Shown here piece by piece: positions 1 through 7,185 of a stretch of DNA of 8,748 nt. Each line of letters starts with the position of its first letter. Position 1 is the first letter of the stretch. The notes under the pieces were generated by a model that did not search any database, was not told the origin of the DNA, and saw only the letters and a list, made by a program, of their open reading frames with translations. Where the stretch lies: contig SPBY01000105.1 in assembly GCA_004525825.1 (NCBI GenBank), positions 1 through 8,748 on the forward strand, in the 5' to 3' direction. Both the position numbers and the translations under genes were made by a program. This DNA comes from Bacteroidia bacterium. GTDB lineage: Bacteria > Bacteroidota > Bacteroidia > Bacteroidales > GCA-2748055.

Positions 1-215
1 AGGCTAGGCTCAAAGGAGTCTGGGTCCATGATTCTGAAGCTGCCATCGGTAAAACCAGCCAGCAAGAGGGAGCCGTCTGGGGAAAAGTTGATGGAGCTAA
101 GAGCTACATCGAAGATCTGTCGCCTGAGAATATAGGATTCTTCCTGTGCCCCTGCCAGGGTGGACAGTCCCAATGCAATGACCGCCAGAACAATATTTCG
201 GTAATTTGGATGCAA
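1..215 (-). CDS. Secreted WD40-like beta-propeller protein, N-terminal fragment
   Basis: The minus strand reads open from a TTG codon at 215-213 to the window edge, about 71 residues. No ATG lies near the 5' end, and an in-frame TGA lies seven codons upstream of the TTG, so TTG is the best start. Residues 1-24 look like a cleavable signal peptide: Asn/Arg-containing n-region, hydrophobic core VLAVIALGLSTLAGA, and cleavage after AGA before QEE. The mature part then gives INFSPDGSLLLAGFTDG followed by SFRIMD, the 'FSPDG..LA.G..DG.I.I.D' pattern of a WD40 blade. The protein is therefore probably exported and starts a beta-propeller that would serve as a binding scaffold. Domains beyond the edge cannot be seen, and large Bacteroidetes proteins often combine such repeats with peptidase, OmpA-like or other modules. 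It is divergent from the metal-transport genes. The non-ATG start makes the exact N-terminus uncertain. Confidence 0.65.
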   Translation of the reverse strand, partial: MHPNYRNIVLAVIALGLSTLAGAQEESYILRRQIFDVALSSINFSPDGSLLLAGFTDGSFRIMDPDSFEPS

Positions 216-219
216 AGCT

Positions 220-250
220 GAAATATACCGATTTCAAACAAAATACCCAA
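220..250 (-). promoter_or_regulatory. Candidate Bacteroidetes-type promoter for the WD40 gene
   Basis: On the minus strand TTG (250-248) is followed after 20 nt by TATATTTC (227-220). This matches seven of eight positions of the Bacteroidetes -7 consensus TAnnTTTG at the usual spacing from a -33 TTG. The -7 box ends only 4 nt before the proposed TTG start codon, so the transcript would have almost no leader. This is a pattern match only; such short AT-rich boxes occur often by chance. Confidence 0.25.
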
Positions 251-285
251 TTGTGGGGATCAGAGGCTGAAGGGACTGAATTACT

Positions 286-320
286 TTTGCCGGTGATTGA
301 TCCATATGGGCTAAGGTTTG
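286..320 (+). promoter_or_regulatory. Candidate promoter for the metal transport / cytochrome cluster
   Basis: TTTG (286-289) is followed after 22 nt by TAAGGTTTG (312-320), close to the Bacteroidetes -33/-7 pattern TTTG-N19-21-TAnnTTTG but with one extra base inside the -7 box. A sigma70-like alternative overlaps it: TTGATC (297-302), 19 nt spacer, TATAAT (322-327). Either would start transcription shortly before the permease ATG at 346. An AAGGG at 333-337, 8 nt before that ATG, could act as a weak ribosome binding site. No experiment or alignment supports a choice between them. Confidence 0.25.
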
Positions 321-321
321 T

Positions 322-343
322 TATAATGATTCAAGGGATTATG
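322..343. promoter_or_regulatory. Possible degenerate Fur-like operator
   Basis: TATAATGAT (322-330) matches eight of nine positions of the left half of the classical Fur box (GATAATGAT). ATTATG (338-343) resembles the right end (ATTATC). The core is an inverted repeat, ATAAT-N10-ATTAT (323-327 and 338-342). Spacing is about three bases longer than the consensus and the middle does not match. The site lies between the candidate promoter and the start of a cluster containing an iron importer, where an iron repressor would be expected to bind. It remains a weak AT-rich match. Confidence 0.2.
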
Positions 344-345
344 GG

Positions 346-1611
346 ATGAAAGATATAGCAAGTACCTATTTGAGTGAGTTTCTAAGGCTTGTAAATGAAA
401 TGTCGCCTTATCTGTTACTGGGTTTTCTCTTCGCCGGTTTGCTCAGGGTGATATTTCCCAGACAGATGGTTGCCCGTTACATGGGTAAAAGAAATTTTAG
501 ATCTGTGTTCAATGCCTCCCTGCTTGGAGTTCCCATGCCACTTTGTTCCTGTGGGGTATTGCCTGCGGGCATTGGCTTTTACCGAAACGGGGCATCCAGG
601 GGGTCCTCCATCTCTTTTTTAATCTCCACCCCCCAGACCGGTGTGGATTCGATCCTGGCCACCTATGCCATGCTCGGACTTCCCCTGGCCATTATCAGGC
701 CCATAGTGGCACTCACTACAGGGATTCTTGGAGGGCTGTTGGGAAATGCGACCGATAATAGTCCCGTAGAAAGTACAGCAAAAGGAACAACTGAAGAGGA
801 TCATCCGCGAAACCTGAAGGAGATGTTCAGATATGGTTTTGTGGAACTGATTCAGGATATCTCCAAATGGTTGATCATCGGCATGCTGGTGGCTGCCTTG
901 CTTTCAGTTCTGATCCCTGGAGACTTTTTTACCTCTACCATATCCAGTGAATACCTGGCCATGCTTCTGATGCTGCTGGCTTCGGTTCCACTCTATATTT
1001 GCGCCACCGGATCCATCCCCATAGCGGCAGTTTTGCTGATGAAGGGATTGTCGCCCGGTGCTGCACTGGTTCTCCTGATGGCAGGTCCGGCCACCAACAT
1101 TGCCACCATGGCTGTCATCGGGAATACCCTGGGAAAACGCTCTCTCTGGGTCTACCTGTTCACGATTGTAGGTGGCGCGCTGTTTTTTGGGATCCTGGTC
1201 AACGAGCTGTTGCCCAGGGAGTGGATCACAGGGGCCATACCCTCCATGATTGGGGATCACATACATGATTCCCCGGCCGGTTGGTTCAGCAAGGTCGCTT
1301 CGGTGGTCCTGGGTCTGTTGATTGTGAATGGATATATTATGAAATTCTTTTCCCGTCGGAGGGAAGGACGGAGGGATCTGCTAAAAGCCAATGCTATGAA
1401 AGATGAGATACAGCAATACAGGGTGGAAGGCATGACTTGTGATCATTGCAAAGCCAAAGTTGAAAATGGATTGAAGGAGCTTCAGGGAGTCTCAGAAGTA
1501 CTGGCCGACCGGACCACCGGTGTGGTTTCAGTACAGGCTGATACAGACAATGAAGAAGATATCCGAAAGGCAGTAGGCTCACTGGGGTACACCTATATAG
1601 GGAAGGTATAG
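346..1611 (+). CDS. SO_0444-family Cu/Zn efflux permease with C-terminal HMA domain
   Basis: Inner-membrane permease of the DUF318/YraQ-ArsP-like superfamily, closest by motif to the SO_0444 group annotated as Cu/Zn exporters. Residues 63-71 read PMPLCSCGV, with a Cys67-Ser-Cys69 motif in the membrane. Further family motifs are GASRGSSISFLISTPQTGVD (82-101), a second-half YICATGSIP with Cys219, and GPATNIATM (247-255), the internal duplication typical of these permeases. About eight or nine hydrophobic segments span residues 20-334. After a basic linker (about 335-350), residues 357-421 form a heavy-metal-associated domain with GMTC-DHC, whose Cys365 and Cys368 should bind Cu(I), Zn(II) or a similar soft metal. 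ATG 346 gives a sensible N-terminus. The gene lies 3 nt before feoAB, implying co-translation. The actual metal is not shown by the sequence; arsenite is another possible substrate in this superfamily. Confidence 0.9.
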   Translation: MKDIASTYLSEFLRLVNEMSPYLLLGFLFAGLLRVIFPRQMVARYMGKRNFRSVFNASLLGVPMPLCSCGVLPAGIGFYRNGASRGSSISFLISTPQTGVDSILATYAMLGLPLAIIRPIVALTTGILGGLLGNATDNSPVESTAKGTTEEDHPRNLKEMFRYGFVELIQDISKWLIIGMLVAALLSVLIPGDFFTSTISSEYLAMLLMLLASVPLYICATGSIPIAAVLLMKGLSPGAALVLLMAGPATNIATMAVIGNTLGKRSLWVYLFTIVGGALFFGILVNELLPREWITGAIPSMIGDHIHDSPAGWFSKVASVVLGLLIVNGYIMKFFSRRREGRRDLLKANAMKDEIQQYRVEGMTCDHCKAKVENGLKELQGVSEVLADRTTGVVSVQADTDNEEDIRKAVGSLGYTYIGKV

Positions 1612-1614
1612 GGA

Positions 1615-4089
1615 ATGACTTTGAATGAGTTACATAGTGGTGATTCGGCCACCATATCCCGCGTTAGGGGCAGGGGGGCATTCCGGAAGCGTCTGACTGA
1701 AATGGGCTTTATCAGAGGAAAGCAGATTACTGTGCTGAAGTCAGCTCCCCTGAAAGATCCTGTTGAATACCGAATACTCGACAGCAATGTGTCACTGCGA
1801 AGGAGTGAAGCCTCCCTGGTGGAGGTGGTCTCCGAGGAAGATTTCAAGGACTTTCTGCTTGATTCGCCCGGGAGGATTTCCGGATCCCAGCATAGGGGAC
1901 CAGAAGTTCCCCGGCCGGAGAAAGTGATCGAAGTAGCTCTGGTGGGGAATCCCAACAGCGGCAAGACCACCCTGTTTAACAGGGTCTCCCGTTCCAGGGA
2001 GCATGTGGGTAACTATGCAGGGGTTACAGTCGATTCAAAGGAGGCGATTTTCAGCCACCAGGGATATACTTTTCGGATTACCGATCTGCCAGGCACCTAT
2101 TCTCTTTCCGACTTCTCCAGCGAGGAGCGCTTTGTTCGGGAACATATCATGCTGAAGAAACCCGATGTGGTGGTCAATGTGGTGGATGCCAACAACCTGG
2201 AAAGAAACCTCTATCTGACCAGTCAGCTCATAGATATGGATGTCACAGTGGTGCTGGCCCTTAATATGTATGACGACCTCTTGGAGCGGAAGGACAAGCT
2301 TGACCTGGCCCTGCTCAGTAAGCTGCTTGGAATACGGGTGGTACCCACCATCAGTCACAGGGGAAAGGGCATTTTCCGTCTTCTCAACCATGTCATCAGG
2401 GTGTTCGAGAATAAGGACCCCGACATCAGGCACATACACATCAATTACGGTGAGGAGCTTGAACAATCGATTCAGCGGCTCCAGGAGTTGATCCGGATTA
2501 CTCCCTCACTGACTGACCATTACTCCTCCAGATTTATATCGCTGAAACTGCTTGAAAAGGACGACAATTGCGCCTTCCTGATCTCCGAAGCCCCGAACTT
2601 CATGGAGATCCAGGACAGTGCCAGGGAGGAGGGCAACAGGATCAGGTCATTGTTTAAGGAGGAGGCGGATACCCTGATTACCGATGCCCGCTATGGTTTT
2701 GTGGCCGGGGCCCTCAAGGAAACCATGAAGAGGAGTGGAGCCAATCCAGGGTTTTCCCGCTCGCAGCGCATCGACGGAATACTTACACATAAATATCTGG
2801 GTCTGCCCATTTTCCTGGGATTTTTGTGGTTGATGTTTCATGCCACATTTACCCTTGGGAACTATCCCATGACCTGGATCGAATCCGGTGTGGACCTTCT
2901 TGGGTCTTTCCTGAATTCCCACATGGCTGAAGGGATCTTCCGGGATATGTTGGTGGATGGGGTGATTGGCGGAGTGGGTGGTGTGATTGTATTTCTGCCC
3001 AACATCCTGATACTTTTCTTTTGCATTTCCCTGATGGAGGATACAGGGTATATGGCACGCACTGCCTTTATCATGGATAAGGTAATGCACCTTTTCGGGT
3101 TGCATGGAAAGTCATTCATTCCCCTGGTGATGGGATTTGGTTGCAATGTACCTGCCATCATGGCCACCCGGACCCTTGAGAACAGGAACGATCGTCTGCT
3201 GACCATGCTGATCATCCCCTTTATGTCTTGCAGCGCCAGGCTTCCAGTGTATGTACTTGTGGCAGGGGCCATTTTCCCGGGACACGCGGGCAATGTGATA
3301 TTCCTTCTCTATATGGTCGGGGTGGTGTTCTCCATGCTGATATCGATCCTGTTCAAGAACATTCTGTTCAAAAACAAGGAAGCACCTTTTGTGATGGAAC
3401 TTCCGGTATACAGAAATCCAGGAGTCAAGTTGATTATCAGGCACATGTGGACCAAAGGGGCGCACTACCTGAAAAAAATGGGCGGGGTGATCCTTTTGGC
3501 CTCGCTGTTGATCTGGGCCCTGGGCTATTTCCCCAGAGATGTGGAGTATTCCAGGGACTATGAGCAGCTTATTGCAGCGGAGTTAGAAATAGGCACGGAC
3601 CCATCTGCAGAATCCATTGCAGTATTTCAGCGACAGATGGAGTCAGAACGCCAGTTACATTCTTTCATTGGCAGGATAGGGGTTGCCATTGAGCCTGTGA
3701 TCAGGCCCCTGGGATTTGACTGGAAGATGGGCATCAGCCTGGTAACCGGATTTGCAGCCAAGGAGATTGTGGTCAGTACCATGGGGGTTCTGTACCAGGC
3801 CGACGCAGGCGATGGGACCTATGGATCGGTGTCGCTACAGCAGCGGATCAGTGAACAGAAGTACTCCTCCGGTCCCAAAGCCGGGACAGCGGTTTTCACT
3901 CCTTTGGCTGGCATGTCGTTTTTGTTGTTCGTTTTATTTTACCTGCCTTGCATAGCAGTGATATCGGCTGTGGGCAGGGAGTCGGGAAGCTGGAAATGGG
4001 CGGGCTTTGTGCTTTTTTACACCACTGCCATTGCATGGACCGTCAGCTTTGCTGTTTATCAGCTGGGGAGTTTGTTTCAATTGGGATGA
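1615..4089 (+). CDS. feoB: Ferrous iron transport protein, FeoA-FeoB fusion
   Basis: Fe(II) importer of the inner membrane. Residues 1-73 are a FeoA-type SH3-like domain (RLTEMGFIRGKQITVL, then a closing EASLVEVV strand). After a linker comes the FeoB G-domain: G1 GNPNSGKTTLF (111-121), G2 GVTV with Thr138, G3 DLPG (157-160), G4 NMYD (217-220) and G5 SHRGKG (247-252), all intact. A helical GDI-like spacer covers about 275-370. The membrane part has the two Gate motifs: MGFGCNVPAI with Cys510, and PFMSCSARLPVY with Cys539. It also has TGFAAKE (711-717) and ends with hydrophobic helices. At 824 residues the size fits a FeoA-FeoB fusion, an arrangement known in Bacteroidetes; no separate feoC is present. 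Some Bacteroidetes FeoB paralogues move manganese, so Mn(II) is a less likely alternative. It starts 3 nt after the permease stop, with GGGA directly upstream. Confidence 0.97.
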   Translation: MTLNELHSGDSATISRVRGRGAFRKRLTEMGFIRGKQITVLKSAPLKDPVEYRILDSNVSLRRSEASLVEVVSEEDFKDFLLDSPGRISGSQHRGPEVPRPEKVIEVALVGNPNSGKTTLFNRVSRSREHVGNYAGVTVDSKEAIFSHQGYTFRITDLPGTYSLSDFSSEERFVREHIMLKKPDVVVNVVDANNLERNLYLTSQLIDMDVTVVLALNMYDDLLERKDKLDLALLSKLLGIRVVPTISHRGKGIFRLLNHVIRVFENKDPDIRHIHINYGEELEQSIQRLQELIRITPSLTDHYSSRFISLKLLEKDDNCAFLISEAPNFMEIQDSAREEGNRIRSLFKEEADTLITDARYGFVAGALKETMKRSGANPGFSRSQRIDGILTHKYLGLPIFLGFLWLMFHATFTLGNYPMTWIESGVDLLGSFLNSHMAEGIFRDMLVDGVIGGVGGVIVFLPNILILFFCISLMEDTGYMARTAFIMDKVMHLFGLHGKSFIPLVMGFGCNVPAIMATRTLENRNDRLLTMLIIPFMSCSARLPVYVLVAGAIFPGHAGNVIFLLYMVGVVFSMLISILFKNILFKNKEAPFVMELPVYRNPGVKLIIRHMWTKGAHYLKKMGGVILLASLLIWALGYFPRDVEYSRDYEQLIAAELEIGTDPSAESIAVFQRQMESERQLHSFIGRIGVAIEPVIRPLGFDWKMGISLVTGFAAKEIVVSTMGVLYQADAGDGTYGSVSLQQRISEQKYSSGPKAGTAVFTPLAGMSFLLFVLFYLPCIAVISAVGRESGSWKWAGFVLFYTTAIAWTVSFAVYQLGSLFQLG

Positions 4090-4125
4090 ATTTCTTATCT
4101 TTCGGCCCCTTAAAAATAAATTAAG

Positions 4126-7100
4126 ATGTTAAAAAAGTTATCTTTTCTGATTTCCATGCCTTTCATGGCTGTCTTGTTGGTAGTGCTGATCGTAGTGCTT
4201 GCACTCGCCACTTTTATGGAAAGCTCTTACGGTGCGCAAACTGCCTGGGCGATATTCTATGGAACACACTGGTTTGAACTGCTTATGTTGCTTATCGGAA
4301 TCAACATAGTGGGTGTGATGGTGAAGCTAAAGTTTTTCAATCGGAAGAAAATAGTGGTACTCCTGTTCCACCTGGCATTTGTCCTGATTCTGGTGGGAGC
4401 AGCCATCACGCGTTTCATCTCTTACGAGGGAAATATGCACATTCGAGAGAATACCACTTCCAATATTATACTTAGCAGCAGTGCCTATATGGATGTGGTT
4501 TTGGAAGCCAACGGAGAGGTGAAAGAGCTAAGCAAGGAGGTGAATCTTACCTCATTAACTCCTCGTGGCTACCACATGAGTACCAGCGTCGGGGGAGAAA
4601 AGGTCAAAATTAAATCTGTCGAATATTTGAGCAGTGTCGTTGAGCAGTATGTGCCTTCTCCCGGCGGAATCCCCTATCTCCAGATCATGCTTGTGAGCGA
4701 CCGGCAGACCTCTGTGGGAATTGTCGCAGGCACTTCCACCGAGGCCATGGGGATGAGAATAACCTTTAACCTGGAAGATACCACTGCTCTTATTAGATTT
4801 AACTCTGAGGGTGAGGAGATTCGATTGCAGGCTCCTTTTGTCGTGACTGTTATGAAGATGGGAGGCGAATCCGGAGAGGAATATGCACCCGGAGAGTCTG
4901 TTCCCATCACAGAAGGTACACTTTACTCCATGGGACCCATGAGATTGGCCTTGCAGGGATATATACCCTCGGCCAGGAGGCAGGTAGTTCAGGCTCCTGC
5001 CGGACAGGGAGGGGGGCTTGCAGCTGCAAAACTTGAGCTCAGGTATCGGGGAATGTCCAGCGAGGTAATTGTACCCGGACTTGCCAGGCTGGCCGGTCAG
5101 CCGGTTCGTGGGAACATGGGCGATCTGCAATACACCATCACTTATGGTTCCAGGGAGATCCAGGTTCCCTTTTCGCTGTTCCTGAAGGATTTTGAGGTGG
5201 AACGTTACCCCGGATCCAACAGTCCCTCTTCCTTTGCCAGTCAGGTGGTGCTACTCGACCAGGAAATGAATATACAGGAGGAGCGGAGAATATTTATGAA
5301 TAATGTATTGAAGCACAGGGGATACCGGTTTTACCAGGCTTCCTACGATAACGACGAAAAGGGTTCGGTACTTTCGGTCAATAAGGACTGGGCAGGAACA
5401 TTAATTACCTATATGGGCTACCTGGTACTTATCGCAGGCATGATAGTGGCCCTCTTTGTGAAAGGCACCCGTTTTTCCATGATTGCCAAGAAGTCGGTAC
5501 CGGCGGCCAAGACGGCCGTCATGATCTTGTTGCTTCTTGGAGCGGGCCATGCTCTGTATTCCCAGGAGGTTCCACCCAAGTATGTGGCCGAGGAATTCGG
5601 GCAGCTTTGGGTTCAGGACAAGGGCGGACGATTCGAACCGATGAATACACTATCCAACGAAGTGGTCCGTAAGATTGCCAAAAAGAGCCAGTTCGAAAAC
5701 TACACTTCTGACCAGGTACTGCTTGGGATGATCATTTACCCTGGTGTATGGCAGCAAAAAGACCTGTTTAAGATCAAGCACCCCGAACTGCACCGCATCG
5801 TAGGGTACAAAGGGGAGATGGTCAGCTTCAATGATCTGATGGATCCCACCGGATCTTCCTATCTTCTTTCAGATCTGGTAAATGAAGCCTATTCCAAGCA
5901 GGTGGCCGAGCAAAGTGAACTGGACAGGGAGGTGATCAAACTTGACGACAGGGTGAATGCACTGTACCTGGTGCAATCGGGGGGACTGATCCGGATTTTT
6001 CCCGACAGAGGGGCTGAAAACAATAAATGGGCCTCTGTGAGTGAGGCACTAACGGGTCAGATGAGCCATGCAGAAGATACCATGTCCAATGTATTCCTCC
6101 GCTACATGAGTGCCATGCAGCAAGGTGATTACATGATAGCAGGGCTCTATGTGTCACAGTTGAGCAAGAACCAGCAATCGGGCGAGGTAATTCCCTCGGA
6201 AGCCAAGAAGAAGGTGGAGTTACGCTATAACAGGATTCAGATTTTCCCCATCCTGGCAAAAATTTATGGTTTGTTTGGTCTCTTTCTGATCACACTTCAA
6301 TTCCTGATTATTTTCAGACCAAAAAAAATATATCAACGCCTCTTCCGTGTGGGTGTGATACATCTGGCAGCAGCCTTTATCATACATACCCTGGCCCTGG
6401 CAGCCAGGTGGTACATCAGCGGGCATGCGCCCATGAGCAATGGCTACGAATCCATGATATTTGTCTCCTGGGTTACCCTGCTTGCGGGCCTGATCTTCGT
6501 CAAGCGTTCTGGTTATGCTATGGCACTTACCGCGATCCTTGCGGCACTTTCGCTGATGGTGGCCGGAATGAGCAATATGAACCCGGAAATTACCAACCTG
6601 GTGCCGGTGTTAAAATCGCCCTGGCTGACCATCCATGTGGCTGTGATTATGGCCGGTTATGGTTTCCTGGGACTGGCATCCATCATGGGTCTGATGAACA
6701 TGGGGGTTTATGCTTTACTCAATAAGTCCAACAAGGGACGAATGGGAGAAGTGATTGTACAGGTTTCGCGTGTGAACCACTTGACCCTGATTGTCGGACT
6801 CTATTTTATGACCGCCGGGGTATTCCTGGGAGGTGTCTGGGCCAACGAATCGTGGGGAAGGTACTGGGGATGGGATCCCAAGGAGACCTGGGCACTGATT
6901 ACGGTGTTGGTTTACGCCTTTGTTACCCACATGCACAGGATTCCGGGACTGAGAGGACGCTTTGCCTTTAACCTGGCGGCCTTTTTCAGCTACAGTTCGG
7001 TGATGATGACCTATTTTGGAGTGAACTATTTCCTGGGGGGGATGCATTCCTACGCCAGTGGTTCTTCATTCAAGATCCCCTTGTGGTCTTACGTGGTGGT

Positions 7101-7182
7101 ACTGGCGCTGGTTGGTTTATCTGTTCTTGCCTATAGAAAACAGCAGAAGCTGTTACCTGACCATGGCATCCAGGATGTTTAA
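4126..7182 (+). CDS. ccsBA: Fused cytochrome c synthase CcsBA (ResB-ResC, system II)
   Basis: Membrane haem exporter and synthase that attaches haem to CXXCH motifs of periplasmic apocytochromes c. The ResB/CcsB half (1-446) has three N-terminal membrane helices, a large periplasmic domain (about 98-422) and a closing helix (423-445). The ResC/CcsA half (about 706-1003) contains the tryptophan-rich WWD signature WGRYWGWDPKETW (910-922). The four expected haem-ligand histidines are present: His82 and His754 within membrane helices, and periplasmic His837 and His974 flanking the WWD segment. Between the halves lie another helix (462-479) that resembles a signal peptide and a periplasmic domain (480-705) with GRFEPMNTLS. 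At 1018 residues it is longer than the roughly 930-residue Helicobacter fusion. The 36-nt AT-rich gap after feoAB has no visible terminator, so one transcript is likely. No cytochrome or thioredoxin-like CcsX gene is in the window, so its client is unknown. Confidence 0.95.
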   Translation: MLKKLSFLISMPFMAVLLVVLIVVLALATFMESSYGAQTAWAIFYGTHWFELLMLLIGINIVGVMVKLKFFNRKKIVVLLFHLAFVLILVGAAITRFISYEGNMHIRENTTSNIILSSSAYMDVVLEANGEVKELSKEVNLTSLTPRGYHMSTSVGGEKVKIKSVEYLSSVVEQYVPSPGGIPYLQIMLVSDRQTSVGIVAGTSTEAMGMRITFNLEDTTALIRFNSEGEEIRLQAPFVVTVMKMGGESGEEYAPGESVPITEGTLYSMGPMRLALQGYIPSARRQVVQAPAGQGGGLAAAKLELRYRGMSSEVIVPGLARLAGQPVRGNMGDLQYTITYGSREIQVPFSLFLKDFEVERYPGSNSPSSFASQVVLLDQEMNIQEERRIFMNNVLKHRGYRFYQASYDNDEKGSVLSVNKDWAGTLITYMGYLVLIAGMIVALFVKGTRFSMIAKKSVPAAKTAVMILLLLGAGHALYSQEVPPKYVAEEFGQLWVQDKGGRFEPMNTLSNEVVRKIAKKSQFENYTSDQVLLGMIIYPGVWQQKDLFKIKHPELHRIVGYKGEMVSFNDLMDPTGSSYLLSDLVNEAYSKQVAEQSELDREVIKLDDRVNALYLVQSGGLIRIFPDRGAENNKWASVSEALTGQMSHAEDTMSNVFLRYMSAMQQGDYMIAGLYVSQLSKNQQSGEVIPSEAKKKVELRYNRIQIFPILAKIYGLFGLFLITLQFLIIFRPKKIYQRLFRVGVIHLAAAFIIHTLALAARWYISGHAPMSNGYESMIFVSWVTLLAGLIFVKRSGYAMALTAILAALSLMVAGMSNMNPEITNLVPVLKSPWLTIHVAVIMAGYGFLGLASIMGLMNMGVYALLNKSNKGRMGEVIVQVSRVNHLTLIVGLYFMTAGVFLGGVWANESWGRYWGWDPKETWALITVLVYAFVTHMHRIPGLRGRFAFNLAAFFSYSSVMMTYFGVNYFLGGMHSYASGSSFKIPLWSYVVVLALVGLSVLAYRKQQKLLPDHGIQDV

Positions 7183-7185
7183 TCT

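Noticed and set aside
246..257. Small hairpin CCCA-attg-TGGG in the divergent intergenic region
   Set aside because: The stem is only 4 bp with no T-run. It is too weak to call a terminator or an operator.
302..309. Palindrome CCATATGG upstream of the permease
   Set aside because: An 8-bp palindrome in an AT-rich promoter region is expected by chance, and it matches no operator I can name.
904..1266. Minus-strand open frame of 120 codons inside the permease gene
   Set aside because: It is a Gln/Gly/His-rich shadow frame opposite a conserved transporter, with no signal of its own.
1615..1833. Separate feoA gene
   Set aside because: The FeoA-like domain is in frame with FeoB, without a stop or internal start. 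It is one fused protein, not two genes.
2263..2370. Possible degenerate FeoB G-domain (NMYD and SHRGKG instead of textbook NKxD and SAK)
   Set aside because: NMxD-type G4 and S-x-RG-x-G G5 motifs are normal for FeoB, so the domain should be active.
2647..3293. Overlapping minus-strand open frames of 143-152 codons inside feoB
   Set aside because: They are antisense to the conserved membrane core of FeoB, show no motif or start signal, and overlap one another in different frames.
4555..5130. Open frame of 191 codons on the minus strand inside ccsBA
   Set aside because: It lies wholly antisense to a well-supported gene, has no recognisable domain and a low-complexity Ser/Pro/Gly-rich composition. 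It is a shadow of the codon use in the real gene.
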